NCBI GenBank assembly: GCA_964478545.1
Contig: CAYZIS010000017.1
Coordinates: forward strand, 1-55,221
Direction: 5' to 3'
Length of the DNA: 55,221 bases
Origin: DQWO01 sp964478545
GTDB taxonomy: Bacteria > Desulfobacterota > Anaeroferrophillalia > Anaeroferrophillales > Anaeroferrophillaceae
Shown here: positions 8,402 to 16,929 of the stretch, piece after piece
How the letters are laid out: each line of letters opens with the position of its first letter
How positions within the stretch are numbered: position 1 is the first letter of the stretch
The notes under the pieces: generated by a model
What the model was told of the DNA's origin: nothing
The model's database searches: none
Seen by the model: the letters and a program-made list of their open reading frames with translations, nothing else
Position numbers and translations under genes: made by a program

Positions 8402-9540
8402 CGTGCAAGTCCCTTCATGGATTTGATGATTTCATCCGGACTGATAATTTCACCATTTATTTTGTTGATTTTTTCCACTACCGCCCGCCCGGCGTTAACC
8501 CTGACCACCTCCCGGTAGATCTGGCCCATGTTCAGTTCCGGCACCAGGATGGTTTTGAGCTGGGGAAGGAAATGTTCCAGGGCAAAGCGGGGGAAAGGCC
8601 AGAGGGTGCCCAACTTGATCAGTCCTACCTTGATGCCATCAGCCCGCAGCTGTTCAATGGCTGACCGGGCTGAAAGGACCATGCAACCATAGGCAACAAT
8701 AGCGTGCTGGGCATCCTTCATATGAATGTAATCAACCAGGCAGATTTCCTTGAACCCCCGCTCAATCTTTTTGAAAAGACCGAGGATGTTTTCCCGGGCT
8801 TCCCGGGGTTTGCTGGTGGGAAATCCTTTGACATCATGGACCAAGCCGGTGACATGATAGCGATAGCCTTCCCCGAAGCTGGCCATGGGTGAAACTCCCA
8901 TGGAGCTGCGTTCGTAAGGAATATACCATTCGGGTGGCATATTGGGTTTGATCCGGTTGACGGTTTCGACCATCGACCAGGGTGGCAGTTCAACCCGGGC
9001 CCGCATGTGGCCGATTACTTCGTCCATCAGCAGGATAACCGGGTTCCGGTATTTCTCAGAAAGGTTAACGGCTTTAACCGCGTAGTGAAATGTTTCTTCC
9101 ACCGAGCTGGGGCAGAGGACAATAATGGGATGATCCCCATGGGTTCCCCAGCGGGCCTGCATCACATCTCCCTGGGAAGGGCTGGTGGGCAGGCCGGTTG
9201 AAGGACCGCCCCGCATCACATTAACGATGACAAGGGGTGTTTCGGTCAGACAGGCATAGCCAAGATTTTCCTGCATCAGGGAGAATCCCGGCCCCGAAGT
9301 GGCGGTCAGGGCTTTGGCACCACCCAGGGAGGCGCCGATAATGGCAGCGATACTGGCGATTTCATCTTCCATCTGGATGAATTTGCCACCCAGTTCCGGT
9401 AGCCGGATGGAGAGGATTTCGGCAATTTCAGTAGAAGGAGTAATGGGATAACCGGCAAAAAAACGAACCCCGGCAGCCATGGCCCCCTCGGCTGCCGCTT
9501 CGTTTCCCTGCATTAAACGGTAGGGTGATTTTTTGCTCAT
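8398..9540 (-). CDS. korA: 2-oxoacid:ferredoxin oxidoreductase, alpha subunit
   Basis: Alpha subunit, 380 residues. The YPITPSTE motif at about residue 31 and MEDEIASIAAIIGASLGGAK are family hallmarks (pyrimidine-binding domain of the TPP pair), followed by TATSGPGFSLMQENLGYA and MRGGPSTGLPTSPSQGDV. The C-terminal domain (YGCMVLSARSAIEQL to VPELNMGQIYREVV) is the transketolase C-like domain. The lack of a fused gamma domain places it with the KorA/OorA group rather than VorA-like fusions. Four-base overlaps with korD upstream and korB downstream show one transcription unit, korD-korA-korB-korC. Confidence 0.94.
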   Translation of the reverse strand: MSKKSPYRLMQGNEAAAEGAMAAGVRFFAGYPITPSTEIAEILSIRLPELGGKFIQMEDEIASIAAIIGASLGGAKALTATSGPGFSLMQENLGYACLTETPLVIVNVMRGGPSTGLPTSPSQGDVMQARWGTHGDHPIIVLCPSSVEETFHYAVKAVNLSEKYRNPVILLMDEVIGHMRARVELPPWSMVETVNRIKPNMPPEWYIPYERSSMGVSPMASFGEGYRYHVTGLVHDVKGFPTSKPREARENILGLFKKIERGFKEICLVDYIHMKDAQHAIVAYGCMVLSARSAIEQLRADGIKVGLIKLGTLWPFPRFALEHFLPQLKTILVPELNMGQIYREVVRVNAGRAVVEKINKINGEIISPDEIIKSMKGLAR

Positions 9541-9830
9541 GCGTTCCCTCCTTTGCCCGCATTACCTGTTGTTTTAGGTGGTTCGGTAACCGTAATGGCA
9601 AAATCCGGGCAGCGGAGTTCACACATGTGGCAGGCAATACATTTTTCCGGGTATTTGGCAAAAACCCGACGGTTTTCATCCATAGCCAACACCTGCTGGG
9701 GACAAAAAGCAACACAGATGCCACATTGTTTGCACCAGTCGGTGAAAACGGTGATTTTTGGCAGCGGCTTTTCAGCGGCTCTTATTTCCTGGTTTCCGGA
9801 TGTCGAGGCCGGTTCAGTCTGTTTTTCCAT
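9537..9830 (-). CDS. korD: 2-oxoacid:ferredoxin oxidoreductase, delta (2[4Fe-4S]) subunit
   Basis: Ferredoxin-like delta subunit of 97 residues and first gene of the kor operon. Two [4Fe-4S] motifs are visible: CKQCGICVAFCPQQVL and CIACHMCELRCPDFAI. The N-terminal 30 residues are polar and poorly conserved. It carries electrons from the TPP site toward soluble ferredoxin. AAGGA lies seven bases before the ATG at 9830. A family A element (9868-10116) begins only 37 bases upstream, so the operon's promoter is within that element, in the short gap, or beyond the insertion. Confidence 0.92.
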   Translation of the reverse strand: MEKQTEPASTSGNQEIRAAEKPLPKITVFTDWCKQCGICVAFCPQQVLAMDENRRVFAKYPEKCIACHMCELRCPDFAITVTEPPKTTGNAGKGGNA

Positions 9831-9867
9831 TGTGGGGTCCTTGGCTAAGTTGAAAATGAAAATTAGT

Positions 9868-10116
9868 CAGTACTGTCCGGTATGCTTTTTGCGTCGTGTT
9901 CAATATCGGCAATCGGTGCTGTTTCAAGCGCGACATCGTGAGATGCCGTTGCTTTTCCCGGCGATTGGAGCGTGAAAGTTGCCATGTTTGAGCCCTACAG
10001 GGCGAGTTTGGCAACTTTAGCGTAATGAGCCGTTGGAAAAGCAGGCGATCGAGCGCCAAAAAGCGCTGAAATCAGCTCCGGTTGATAGTATGCAACTTTC
10101 TAGCCGGACACTGCTG
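9868..10116 (+). mobile_element. Family A non-autonomous element, copy 1 (MITE-like)
   Basis: A 249-bp element with terminal inverted repeats CAGTACTGTCCGG and CCGGACACTGCTG. It is flanked on both sides by the 9-bp direct repeat AAAATTAGT, a target-site duplication. The interior folds: TGCTTTTCC (9950-9958) pairs with GGAAAAGCA (10035-10043), AAAGTTGCCA (9975-9984) with TGGCAACTTT (10009-10018), and GCCC with GGGC at the tip. There is no transposase gene. It lies just upstream of the kor operon. The 250 bases after it (to 10366) hold no gene I can support. Confidence 0.9.
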
Positions 10117-10366
10117 AAAATTAGTAAACTTATGAGGATATTTGTTGATAAGTGTAAATATTCGGCTAACTGCTAAAAGTACCAACTATGATGCAATAGT
10201 AGAAAAAAACAAACGTTTATTTGCGTTTTGGTTTACCCAATTATTTTTTCTCACGGAGGTACAGAGATCACAAAGATGTGAAAAAAGGTTTTCTTTTCTC
10301 CATGCTCGGTTTATTGTTGTCAAGTTTGATTTTTATTGTTAACCGAATGTTTGCCGATATATCAAA

Positions 10367-11455
10367 TTGACCGTCTACTATGGAGAATATGTGATGTCAA
10401 CAGAAAAAAACTGCCGGATGAAAAAAATTCTTCCAAGCTGTTGTCAGCCCGGGATTTTAGTGAAAATAAACAGGCTTTTTCTGGCCTTGATAGTTCTGGT
10501 GCTGGTGCCGGCTGGTTCCGGAATGGCTGCTGCCGACTCCGGATTATCCCCGATGCTTAAAGTCGGTGTGATTGTCTATGGCGCCCCGTTTTTAAAATCT
10601 GCTGACGGTTTTCGTGACGGCTTGACGGCGGCTGGTTACCGGGAAGGCGTGGACGTGGAATACAGCGTCCATAATATCAATAAACACCGGGAGAGTATTC
10701 CGGTGCTGGTGCGAGAGTTTATGCGGCAGAAATATGATCTGATTCTGGCAGTAACCACGCCGGTAGCCCAGGAGGTCAAAAAAGCTACTGAGGGCTAAAA
10801 AATTCCGGTCTTGTTTACCACCGTTTCCAGTCCCCTTGAGTTGCATATCGTCGCTTTATTGAAAAAATCCGGCGAAAATATTTCCGGGGTCAGTCATATA
10901 TCTTTTCCCCTGATGATGAAAAGACTGCTGTTGTTCGCGGAAGCATTTCCTCGTCTCAGGCGAGTGGCGGTTTTTCATAATCCTGAGGAAAAATTTCTTG
11001 AAGGTCATATTGATCAGTTTTTTAAAGTGGCTTCCACCGATACCAGGACAGAGATTGTTGATATTCAGGTACGCGATGCCATGGAGATGAAAACTGCCTG
11101 CGAGCGGCTCTCCAGGACTGAAGTTGATGGTATTTTCATGGTGCCGGACCCTCTGCCCATGGCCTTGTTCGGAGATCTGCTAGCCTGCTCCCGCCGGGAA
11201 AAACTGTCCCTGATGGTAATTGATAACGTGCTGCTGGCCAAAGGCGGGGTCATGGGCTACAGCCCTGATGTCTATGATGTTGGCTTCCAGGCGGCCGGGA
11301 TGGCTGTCAATATTTTTCATGGAGTAAAAGTTGGTAGTCTGCCGGTGCAAAATCCTGATACAATCAAGCTGATGGTGTCATTGAAGGAGGTTAAAAAGCT
11401 TGGTCTGAGCATTACCCGGGATATTTTACGGCGGGCCGATGAGGTGATCTGGTGA
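10367..11455 (+). pseudogene. ABC-type substrate-binding protein (COG2984-like) broken by an in-frame stop
   Basis: Periplasmic binding protein of the type often paired with sensor kinases. A hydrophobic signal segment (INRLFLALIVLVLVPAGSG) is followed by LKVGVIVYGAPFLKSADGF, the usual start of the mature fold. Later come FRDGLTAAGYREG, VTTPVAQEVKKATEG and, after the stop, KIPVLFTTVSSPLE and ISFPLMMKRLLLFAEAFP. A TAA at 10796-10798 interrupts the frame in the middle of a conserved strand; the sequence on both sides is in the same frame and continuous with the family. This is therefore a single nonsense lesion, not a frameshift. The end overlaps the next gene by four bases (GTGA at 11452), so the two formed one operon. 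Confidence 0.8.
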
Positions 11456-14406
11456 AGATCAGTCTGTTCAGTAAACTGTTAATCGGTTTTTTGCTGGTGG
11501 CCATGATTCCTTTGGGATTTGGGATGTTTTCGTTTTCACAGGTGGTTTTGAAGTCTCAACACTTGAGAGTACAGGAACTTGGCAAGGCCAGGCTGGAGAT
11601 GGCGGAGAATATAATTGCTGAAAGGGTTGGTTCGATCGATCGTGATCTTCGCTTTCTGGTTCAACGGCTTGAGGGGCAGATTACTGACCGGCGTTTTTTG
11701 CATTACCCCTATGAGAAAAATAAAGAAATCTTGAAAATTTTGGTGGCTGATACTGATGACTGGGTCAAGGCATCCTTGTTCCGCTATGGTTATATTGCTG
11801 ATGGAATCCAGGTTCCTCACTGGGAGATCGGTGGAGATCACCTGGTTTTATTCACAACTTGGAACCAGGAACCACAATTGCAAATCATTTATCCCTTACA
11901 AGATCCGTTGACCAGTGAGAACCTTGGAACCTTGCGGGCTGAAATCAGTTTGAAGAATCTTTTTATCGATCTTGTTGATTACAATCGTTCCGGTAACAGC
12001 GGACAACTTTACATAGTGGCTGAAACCGGGAAAAATTGTTTCTCATCCTGATATTAATCTGGTGCTGACAGCAAAAAATGTTGCCAGACTGCCGGTGGTT
12101 GCCGCGATTATGAAGGGTAAAACCTTTGCTTTTGCCGAATACCAGGACTTCGATGGCCAGTCGATGGTGGGCATGGCCCGGAAAATTTCCAGCATCCCGC
12201 TGCTGGTAGTGGATGAAATTCCCCGGGAGCAGGCCTATTTTCTGCTTCATAAGTTGAGGAGAAATTTTTTGTTTGCCTTTGCCACGGCTTTGCTGTTGGT
12301 GCTCCTGACTGGCTGGATGATTGCCTGTTCCATTACCCGACCTATGGACAGGTTGACTGCCGGAACCAAGCGGATTGCCGATGGCGATCTGGATTTTTCC
12401 CCGGCGGACTTTCCCCATGATGAAGTGGACACTCTTGCTGATTATTTCAACCGGATGGTGATGGCATTGAAAGATTACCGGGTCCGATGTCAGCAGGCCG
12501 AGAAACTGTTGAGTGAAAGTGAATAACGCTATCGGACCATAGCTGATTTTGCCTATGATATGGAATGTTGGCGGGATCCTTCGGGGAAATTCCTTTTCGT
12601 CTCGCCCTCATGTGAAGAATTGACCGGCTATCCGCCGGACGAGTTTATGGCCGATGACCACTTGATGCGTAAGCTGGTGATTCCTGAGGATCGTCATATT
12701 TATATCGGTCATCGGCACGAAATATCTGTAGACGGTCGTTTCCAGCCGATAGAATTTCGCATTCTCCGAAAGGATGGTGAAATACGCTGGTTTGAACATA
12801 TCTGTCGACCGGTAATGGGTGAAAATGGTGAAAGTCTGGGAATCCGGGGCAGTAACCGCGATATTACCGCCCGTAAATTAACTGAGGATATACTGGCGGC
12901 TGAGCGGGAACGACTGGCAGTAACTCTGCACAGTATCGGCGATGGGGTGATTACCGTTGATACCCATGGTCGGGTGCTCATGATCAACCGGGAGGTGGAG
13001 AGAATGATCGGCTGGGATCATGAACAGGCAGCTGGTTGTCTACTTGATGAAATTTTTACGATCATTGACGAAAATACTCGGGGAACAAGGACGAATCCGG
13101 TGGGCCAGGTGCTGGCTTCCAACTGGCCAACGGTACAATTCTGGTTGCCCGTGATGGAACTGAGCGGGTGATTGGTGACAGTGCGGCGCCCATTATTGAC
13201 CAGCAGGGTGAGATCATCGGGGTGGTGCTGGTTTTTCGCGATTTGACCGAAAAAAAGCGGCTGCAGGAGCAGTTGCTGAAAGCGGATAAGATGGAATCCA
13301 TCGGCCTGTTGGCCGGTGGGATTGCCCATGATTTTAACAATCTGCTCCAGGGAATCGGTGGCAACCTGGCTCTGGCCCGGATTGGAGGTTTGTTGCCGAC
13401 TGAGGTTGAACATAAACTTGAAGAGGCGGAAAAAGCAGTCCAGCGGGCTGCCGGTCTTACCCGGCAGTTGTTGACCTTTTCCCGGGGCGGGGATCCAGTT
13501 ACCAAAAAGGTGGTATTGCCTGAACTGATCAGGGAATCGGTAGATTTTGCCCTGCACGGTTCTACTGTCAGGCCTGTCTATCATTTTGTCGCTGATCTGC
13601 ATCCTGCAGTCATTGATGCCGGCCAGATCAGTCAGGTCATCCATAATCTGGTGATCAATGCCGATCAGGCTATGCCTGACGGTGGTGAAATTGAGATTGT
13701 TGCTGAAAATGCCAGGGTGGAAGATGAAAGAGCAGTGGGAACTCTGCCGGTTGGTGATTATGTGAAAGTTTCAGTCCGTGATCAGGGGGCCGGAATTCCC
13801 CGGAAAATTATGGAGCATATTTTTGATCTCTATTTCAGTACCAAGCATGAAGGACGGGGGTTGGGACTGGCATCCTGCTATTCGATTATCAAAAATCATA
13901 ATGGTTTGCTTACGGTTTTTTCAAGGCCGGGGGAAGGTGCGATTTTTATATTTTACCTGCCAGCATCTACTGGTGACAGCTGCATCGTGGATCATGATAA
14001 TGAGGTGCCGATTAGTCTTGAAAAAGGATCAGCAAAAATTTTGGTGATGGATGATGATGTGGTCATCCAGGAAATTCTCGGAGAGATGCTGGAATCTGCC
14101 GGCTATACGGCAGAGATTGTCTCTGATGGGCAGCAGGCTGTTGAAGCTTACCGGAAGGCCATGGAGGAATACCAACCCTTTGCCGTGGTGATTGCTGATT
14201 TAACCGTCCCCGGAGGTATGGGCGGGAAGGAAATGGCTGCTGAATTGCTTGAAATTGATCCGGCAGTCAGGGTCATTGTTTCCAGCGGCTATTCCAGCGA
14301 CCCGGTGATGGCCAACTTCACCGATTACGGTTTTAAAGCAGTGATTGCCAAACCGTATAAGATGGAAGAGTTGACGACGACCTTGCAGCAGGTGCTACAG
14401 GGTTAA
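11452..14406 (+). pseudogene. Hybrid sensor histidine kinase broken by two frameshifts and one stop
   Basis: Reconstructed, this is a membrane hybrid kinase of about 980 residues: a first membrane helix (LLIGFLLVAMIPLGFGMFSF), a Cache-like periplasmic domain, a second helix (ALLLVLLTGWMIACSI), HAMP (ITRPMDRLTAGTKRIADGDL), two PAS domains, the H-box GGIAHDFNNLLQ, an ATPase domain (DQGAGIPRK, GRGLGLASCYSI) and a receiver domain with phosphoacceptor in IADLTVPGG. Three lesions are visible. An extra A in the run at 12031-12035 shifts the frame before KIVSHPDINL. A TAA at 12524-12526 stands where SESE-E-RYRTIADF is expected. An indel near 13105-13120 shifts from frame two to frame one before QLANGTILVARDGTER. 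The segment 13168-14406 is a continuous 412-residue kinase core and might still be expressed. Confidence 0.82.
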
Positions 14407-14458
14407 GCACTTTTAACTGAGGTTTTATGCCAAAAGATCAAAAAATGAATGCAACCAG

Positions 14459-14523
14459 AGCACGAAAGGCACGAAGAAAAGCAATTTTTTTAGTTCCTTC
14501 GTGTTTTTCGCGTGCTTCGTGGT
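14459..14523. repeat. Imperfect fold-back repeat rich in CACGAAG
   Basis: GAGCACGAAAGGCACGAAGAA on the left can pair with TTCCTTCGTG...CGCGTGCTTCGTGG on the right. It lies in the 536-base gap after the broken kinase gene. A related CATGAAG string occurs near 14634-14654. No gene is visible between 14407 and 14942; the rest of the gap holds family B copy 1. Confidence 0.4.
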
Positions 14524-14699
14524 CGTTACATATTCAAAGTATTTTCATCTGAAATCTTTTTTGGTTCCGGTTACGATGGTTTAGTCACTTACCAATAAAG
14601 ATTACGCAAAATGGTCAAAATAATTATTTAACCATGAAGTACCAGAGCATGAAGAATTTCTAAGGCGGGCTAACACCCGCAACCCAAAAGAAATTTTCC

Positions 14700-14831
14700 A
14701 GGATGTTCCGGCATGGCTCTCACTCATTCTCGCCGGCTGTCCATGGCCGGCTCCGAGGCGTCCACCGCGAATCACCGTCCTGGTGATTCGTTCGGCGGCC
14801 AAACTCGCTGCGAGCCAAGCCGGAACATCCT
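14700..14831. repeat. Family B palindromic element, copy 1
   Basis: A 132-bp element with ends AGGATGTTCCGGC and GCCGGAACATCCT. The centre carries CGAATCACC and GGTGATTCG arms around GTCCT. On its left lies GCGGGCTAACACCCGCAACC (14666-14685), itself a small hairpin, and on its right GCAATGCCAGGTAAAAAGTA, both shared with the copy near 25038. The large open frame across it on the minus strand is a by-product of the palindrome and not a gene. Confidence 0.75.
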
Positions 14832-14942
14832 GAAATGCATTCCCGGCAATGCCAGGTAAAAAGTAGAATTTTCTTGTTTTTTGTGACAGCAATTCAAGAG
14901 TAAGTTATTAACTGAACTTCACGTTATGCCGGGTTTGGTGTT

Positions 14943-15509
14943 TTACAGAATGTGCGGTGTAAACTGTATCAGGGGCTGCATTCCCTGGTGAAAAACCTCG
15001 ATGCTGTGGCCGTCTGCCGGAATCTGCAGGTGAGGCCAAAGCAGATAAAAAATGTAGATGACCATGGCCATCCCGACAAAAAACTCGAAAAAGAAACTGG
15101 CCAGGGCTCCGATTACTGCACCAACGCCGGCTTTGAAACTTTCCCTCTCACTTTTCAAGGCAAAAGCCATCTCACAGCAGAAAGCTCCGGCAAACGCCCC
15201 CAGAAGGGAACCGCCGGGCAAGGGGATGAACAACAGCCCGAGAAAAAAACCGATGATGGCTCCCATCACTCCATAACGGCTGGCTCCCATCTTTTTGGCT
15301 CCGAAACTGGTTAGCAGGTACTGTCCTCCAATGCCGACCAAGGTAAACAGGAAAAGAACCACCAGAGCTTTGATGCCGAGGATGGCAAAGCTAGTGATGG
15401 CGGCGTAGACCAGGGCGCCGATAAAAATCAGGCCGGTGCCCGGAAAAGCGGGTAGCAAGGTGCCGATCAGGCCGATGAAGGCCAGGAAAATCAACAGGGC
15501 AAAGGCCAT
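14943..15509 (-). CDS. DUF456 family membrane protein
   Basis: Small integral membrane protein of 188 residues with four to five hydrophobic helices. The N-terminus has FIGLIGTLLPAFPGTGLIFI and the middle MGAIIGFFLGLLFIPLPGG and GAFAGAFCCEMAF, giving the glycine-rich, repeated hairpin pattern of DUF456. Function is unknown in the family. It lies two bases downstream of the radical SAM gene on the same strand, so the two are probably cotranscribed. The C-terminal 25 residues are polar. I see no catalytic motif. Confidence 0.85.
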   Translation of the reverse strand: MAFALLIFLAFIGLIGTLLPAFPGTGLIFIGALVYAAITSFAILGIKALVVLFLFTLVGIGGQYLLTSFGAKKMGASRYGVMGAIIGFFLGLLFIPLPGGSLLGAFAGAFCCEMAFALKSERESFKAGVGAVIGALASFFFEFFVGMAMVIYIFYLLWPHLQIPADGHSIEVFHQGMQPLIQFTPHIL

Positions 15510-15511
15510 TT

Positions 15512-16597
15512 CTATTTTCCTTGTGCCTTTTTCGGTTGATAGGTGCAGTAGGGCTCTTCAGCCATATAGTTGCCGGTAATTTCAAAGGCCCGGGCCCGGC
15601 AGCCGCCGCAGACACGTTTATATTCACAGATGCCACATTTTCCTTCCAGGGCATCGAAATCTCTCAACCGGGTAAATACCTCAGACTTTTCCCATATTTC
15701 CTTGAAATTGGTCTTCCTGATATCTCCGGAAAAGGCTTCCAGGTAACCGCAGGGCTGGACTTCACCGATATGGGAGACAAAGCAGAAACCGATGCCTCCC
15801 AGGCAGCCGCGGGTGACGGCATCAAGGCCATGGGTTTTAAAGGTGACCTTTTTTCCTTCAGCTTTGGAGCGCTGGCGCAAAATTCGGTAATAATGGGGGG
15901 CACAGGTGGCTTTCAGCTGTAGGGGAACCTTGTCCCGCTGGTCGTAGAACCAGTTAAGGATGCGTTCATACTCTTCGGGGGGAATTTCCTGTTCTGCCAG
16001 TGCCTTGCCCCGCCCGGTGGGGACCAGGAGGAAAATGTGATGGGCGACGGCACCCAGGGAAACTGCCAAGTCAAGGATTGCCGGAATTTCGTCCAGGTTT
16101 ATCTTGGTGATGGTGGTGTTGATCTGGTATTCCAGCCCGGCTTTTTTAGCAATTTCCATGGCTTTCAGTGAGGCATCGAAGGCGCCTGTCACTCTGCGAA
16201 AATTATCATGGCTGGTGGCGTTGGCACCGTCAATGCTGACGCTCATCCGCTGAATGCCGCTGTCAAGCATTTTTTGGATACTGGTTTCATCCACCAGGGT
16301 GCCATTGGTGGCCATCACCATTCTTAATCCTAACTTGGTGCCATAGGCGGCCAGCTCATAGATGTCCGGGCGCATCAGGGGCTCGCCGCCGGTAAGGATG
16401 ATCACCGGTTTGCTGAAAGATGCCACCGTATCAAGAAATTCCAAGGCCTCTTTGGTACTGAGTTCCCCTTCATATGGGCCTTTTCCCGCTGACGCCCGGC
16501 AGTGAATACATGATAAATTGCAGCTGCGGGTGGTTTCCCAGGCAATCAGCCGCAGTTCCGGAACATCTGAATGACTGTGTTTTTTCATGGTTGTCAT
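15512..16597 (-). CDS. ahbD: Radical SAM/SPASM haem synthase (AhbD-like)
   Basis: AhbD converts Fe-coproporphyrin III to protohaem by two oxidative decarboxylations in the sirohaem-dependent pathway of sulfate reducers and archaea. The radical SAM cluster motif is TRSCNLSCIHCRASAG (CxxxCxxC, about residues 22-33), followed by LTGGEPLMRPDIYEL. The SPASM-type region has GCLGGIGFCFVSHIGEVQPCGYLEAF and CGICEYKRVCGGCRARAFE, ending in EEPYC, enough cysteines for auxiliary clusters. The string LLVPTGRGKAL and the ATCAPHYYRILRQR segment match my recollection of AhbD rather than a peptide-modifying SPASM enzyme. Length (361) is normal. No other haem genes are nearby. The closest alternative is NirJ or another SPASM maturase. 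Confidence 0.8.
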   Translation of the reverse strand: MTTMKKHSHSDVPELRLIAWETTRSCNLSCIHCRASAGKGPYEGELSTKEALEFLDTVASFSKPVIILTGGEPLMRPDIYELAAYGTKLGLRMVMATNGTLVDETSIQKMLDSGIQRMSVSIDGANATSHDNFRRVTGAFDASLKAMEIAKKAGLEYQINTTITKINLDEIPAILDLAVSLGAVAHHIFLLVPTGRGKALAEQEIPPEEYERILNWFYDQRDKVPLQLKATCAPHYYRILRQRSKAEGKKVTFKTHGLDAVTRGCLGGIGFCFVSHIGEVQPCGYLEAFSGDIRKTNFKEIWEKSEVFTRLRDFDALEGKCGICEYKRVCGGCRARAFEITGNYMAEEPYCTYQPKKAQGK

Positions 16598-16616
16598 AGG
16601 CTCCTGTATTGTGAGT

Positions 16617-16637
16617 CGTTATAACGATAACGGTTAT
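16617..16637. promoter_or_regulatory. Tandem AT-rich palindromes upstream of ahbD
   Basis: CGTTATAACG (16617-16626), a perfect 10-bp palindrome, abuts ATAACGGTTAT (16627-16637), a second dyad with a central G. They lie 20-40 bases before the ahbD start. The arrangement fits an operator for a dimeric or tetrameric regulator, and Fur-like or redox control would suit a haem gene. The identity is unknown. Confidence 0.35.
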
Positions 16638-16768
16638 TATTGATATATACTCCTATCATTTTCCTCCCTTTTTTGCAAACTCATTCGACAATGAGTGGAA
16701 CCTTATGCGGCTTGCTTTTTTGACTGAATTTGGGTAGCTTGGGGCAAGAGAGAGAACTCATGGTGATG

Positions 16769-16917
16769 CTAGGAGGCTGTCCGAAAATGTCCTTTTCCCC
16801 CAACTCTTCGTTATGCTCAAAAAATTATCCTCAGAATATCAATCATATGCCTGCGGCAATTTTTTTTCACACGCCTCGATTTGAGAAAAAATTTCTATTC
16901 TCGGACAGCCTCCTAGT
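16769..16917. mobile_element. Family C non-autonomous element, copy 1
   Basis: About 145 bp bounded by GGAGGCTGTCCGA and its inverse TCGGACAGCCTCC, each preceded or followed by CTAG (16769-16772 and 16914-16917), which suggests a TA or CTAG target duplication as in some IS5-type insertions. There is no coding frame. The right end lies only 12 bases before the start of the next gene. A second copy with the same end begins at 55132. Confidence 0.8.
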
Positions 16918-16929
16918 GGATATTTCAGG

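Noticed and set aside
9814..10059. An open frame of about 60-80 codons recurring in family A copies (also 18161-18388 and 48879-49127)
   Set aside because: The shared peptide follows from shared repeat sequence. There is no ribosome-binding site, copy 3 does not keep it as a comparable frame, and base constraint is explained by the hairpins.
10142..10342. A 66-codon plus-strand frame between the family A element and the broken binding protein
   Set aside because: No ribosome-binding site, and its low-complexity A/T-rich translation matches no family. Contains a CACGGAGGTACAGAGATCAC-type intergenic string.
14602..14892. Minus-strand open frame across family B copy 1
   Set aside because: It is spanned by a palindromic repeat, has low-complexity composition and no homology that I recognise.
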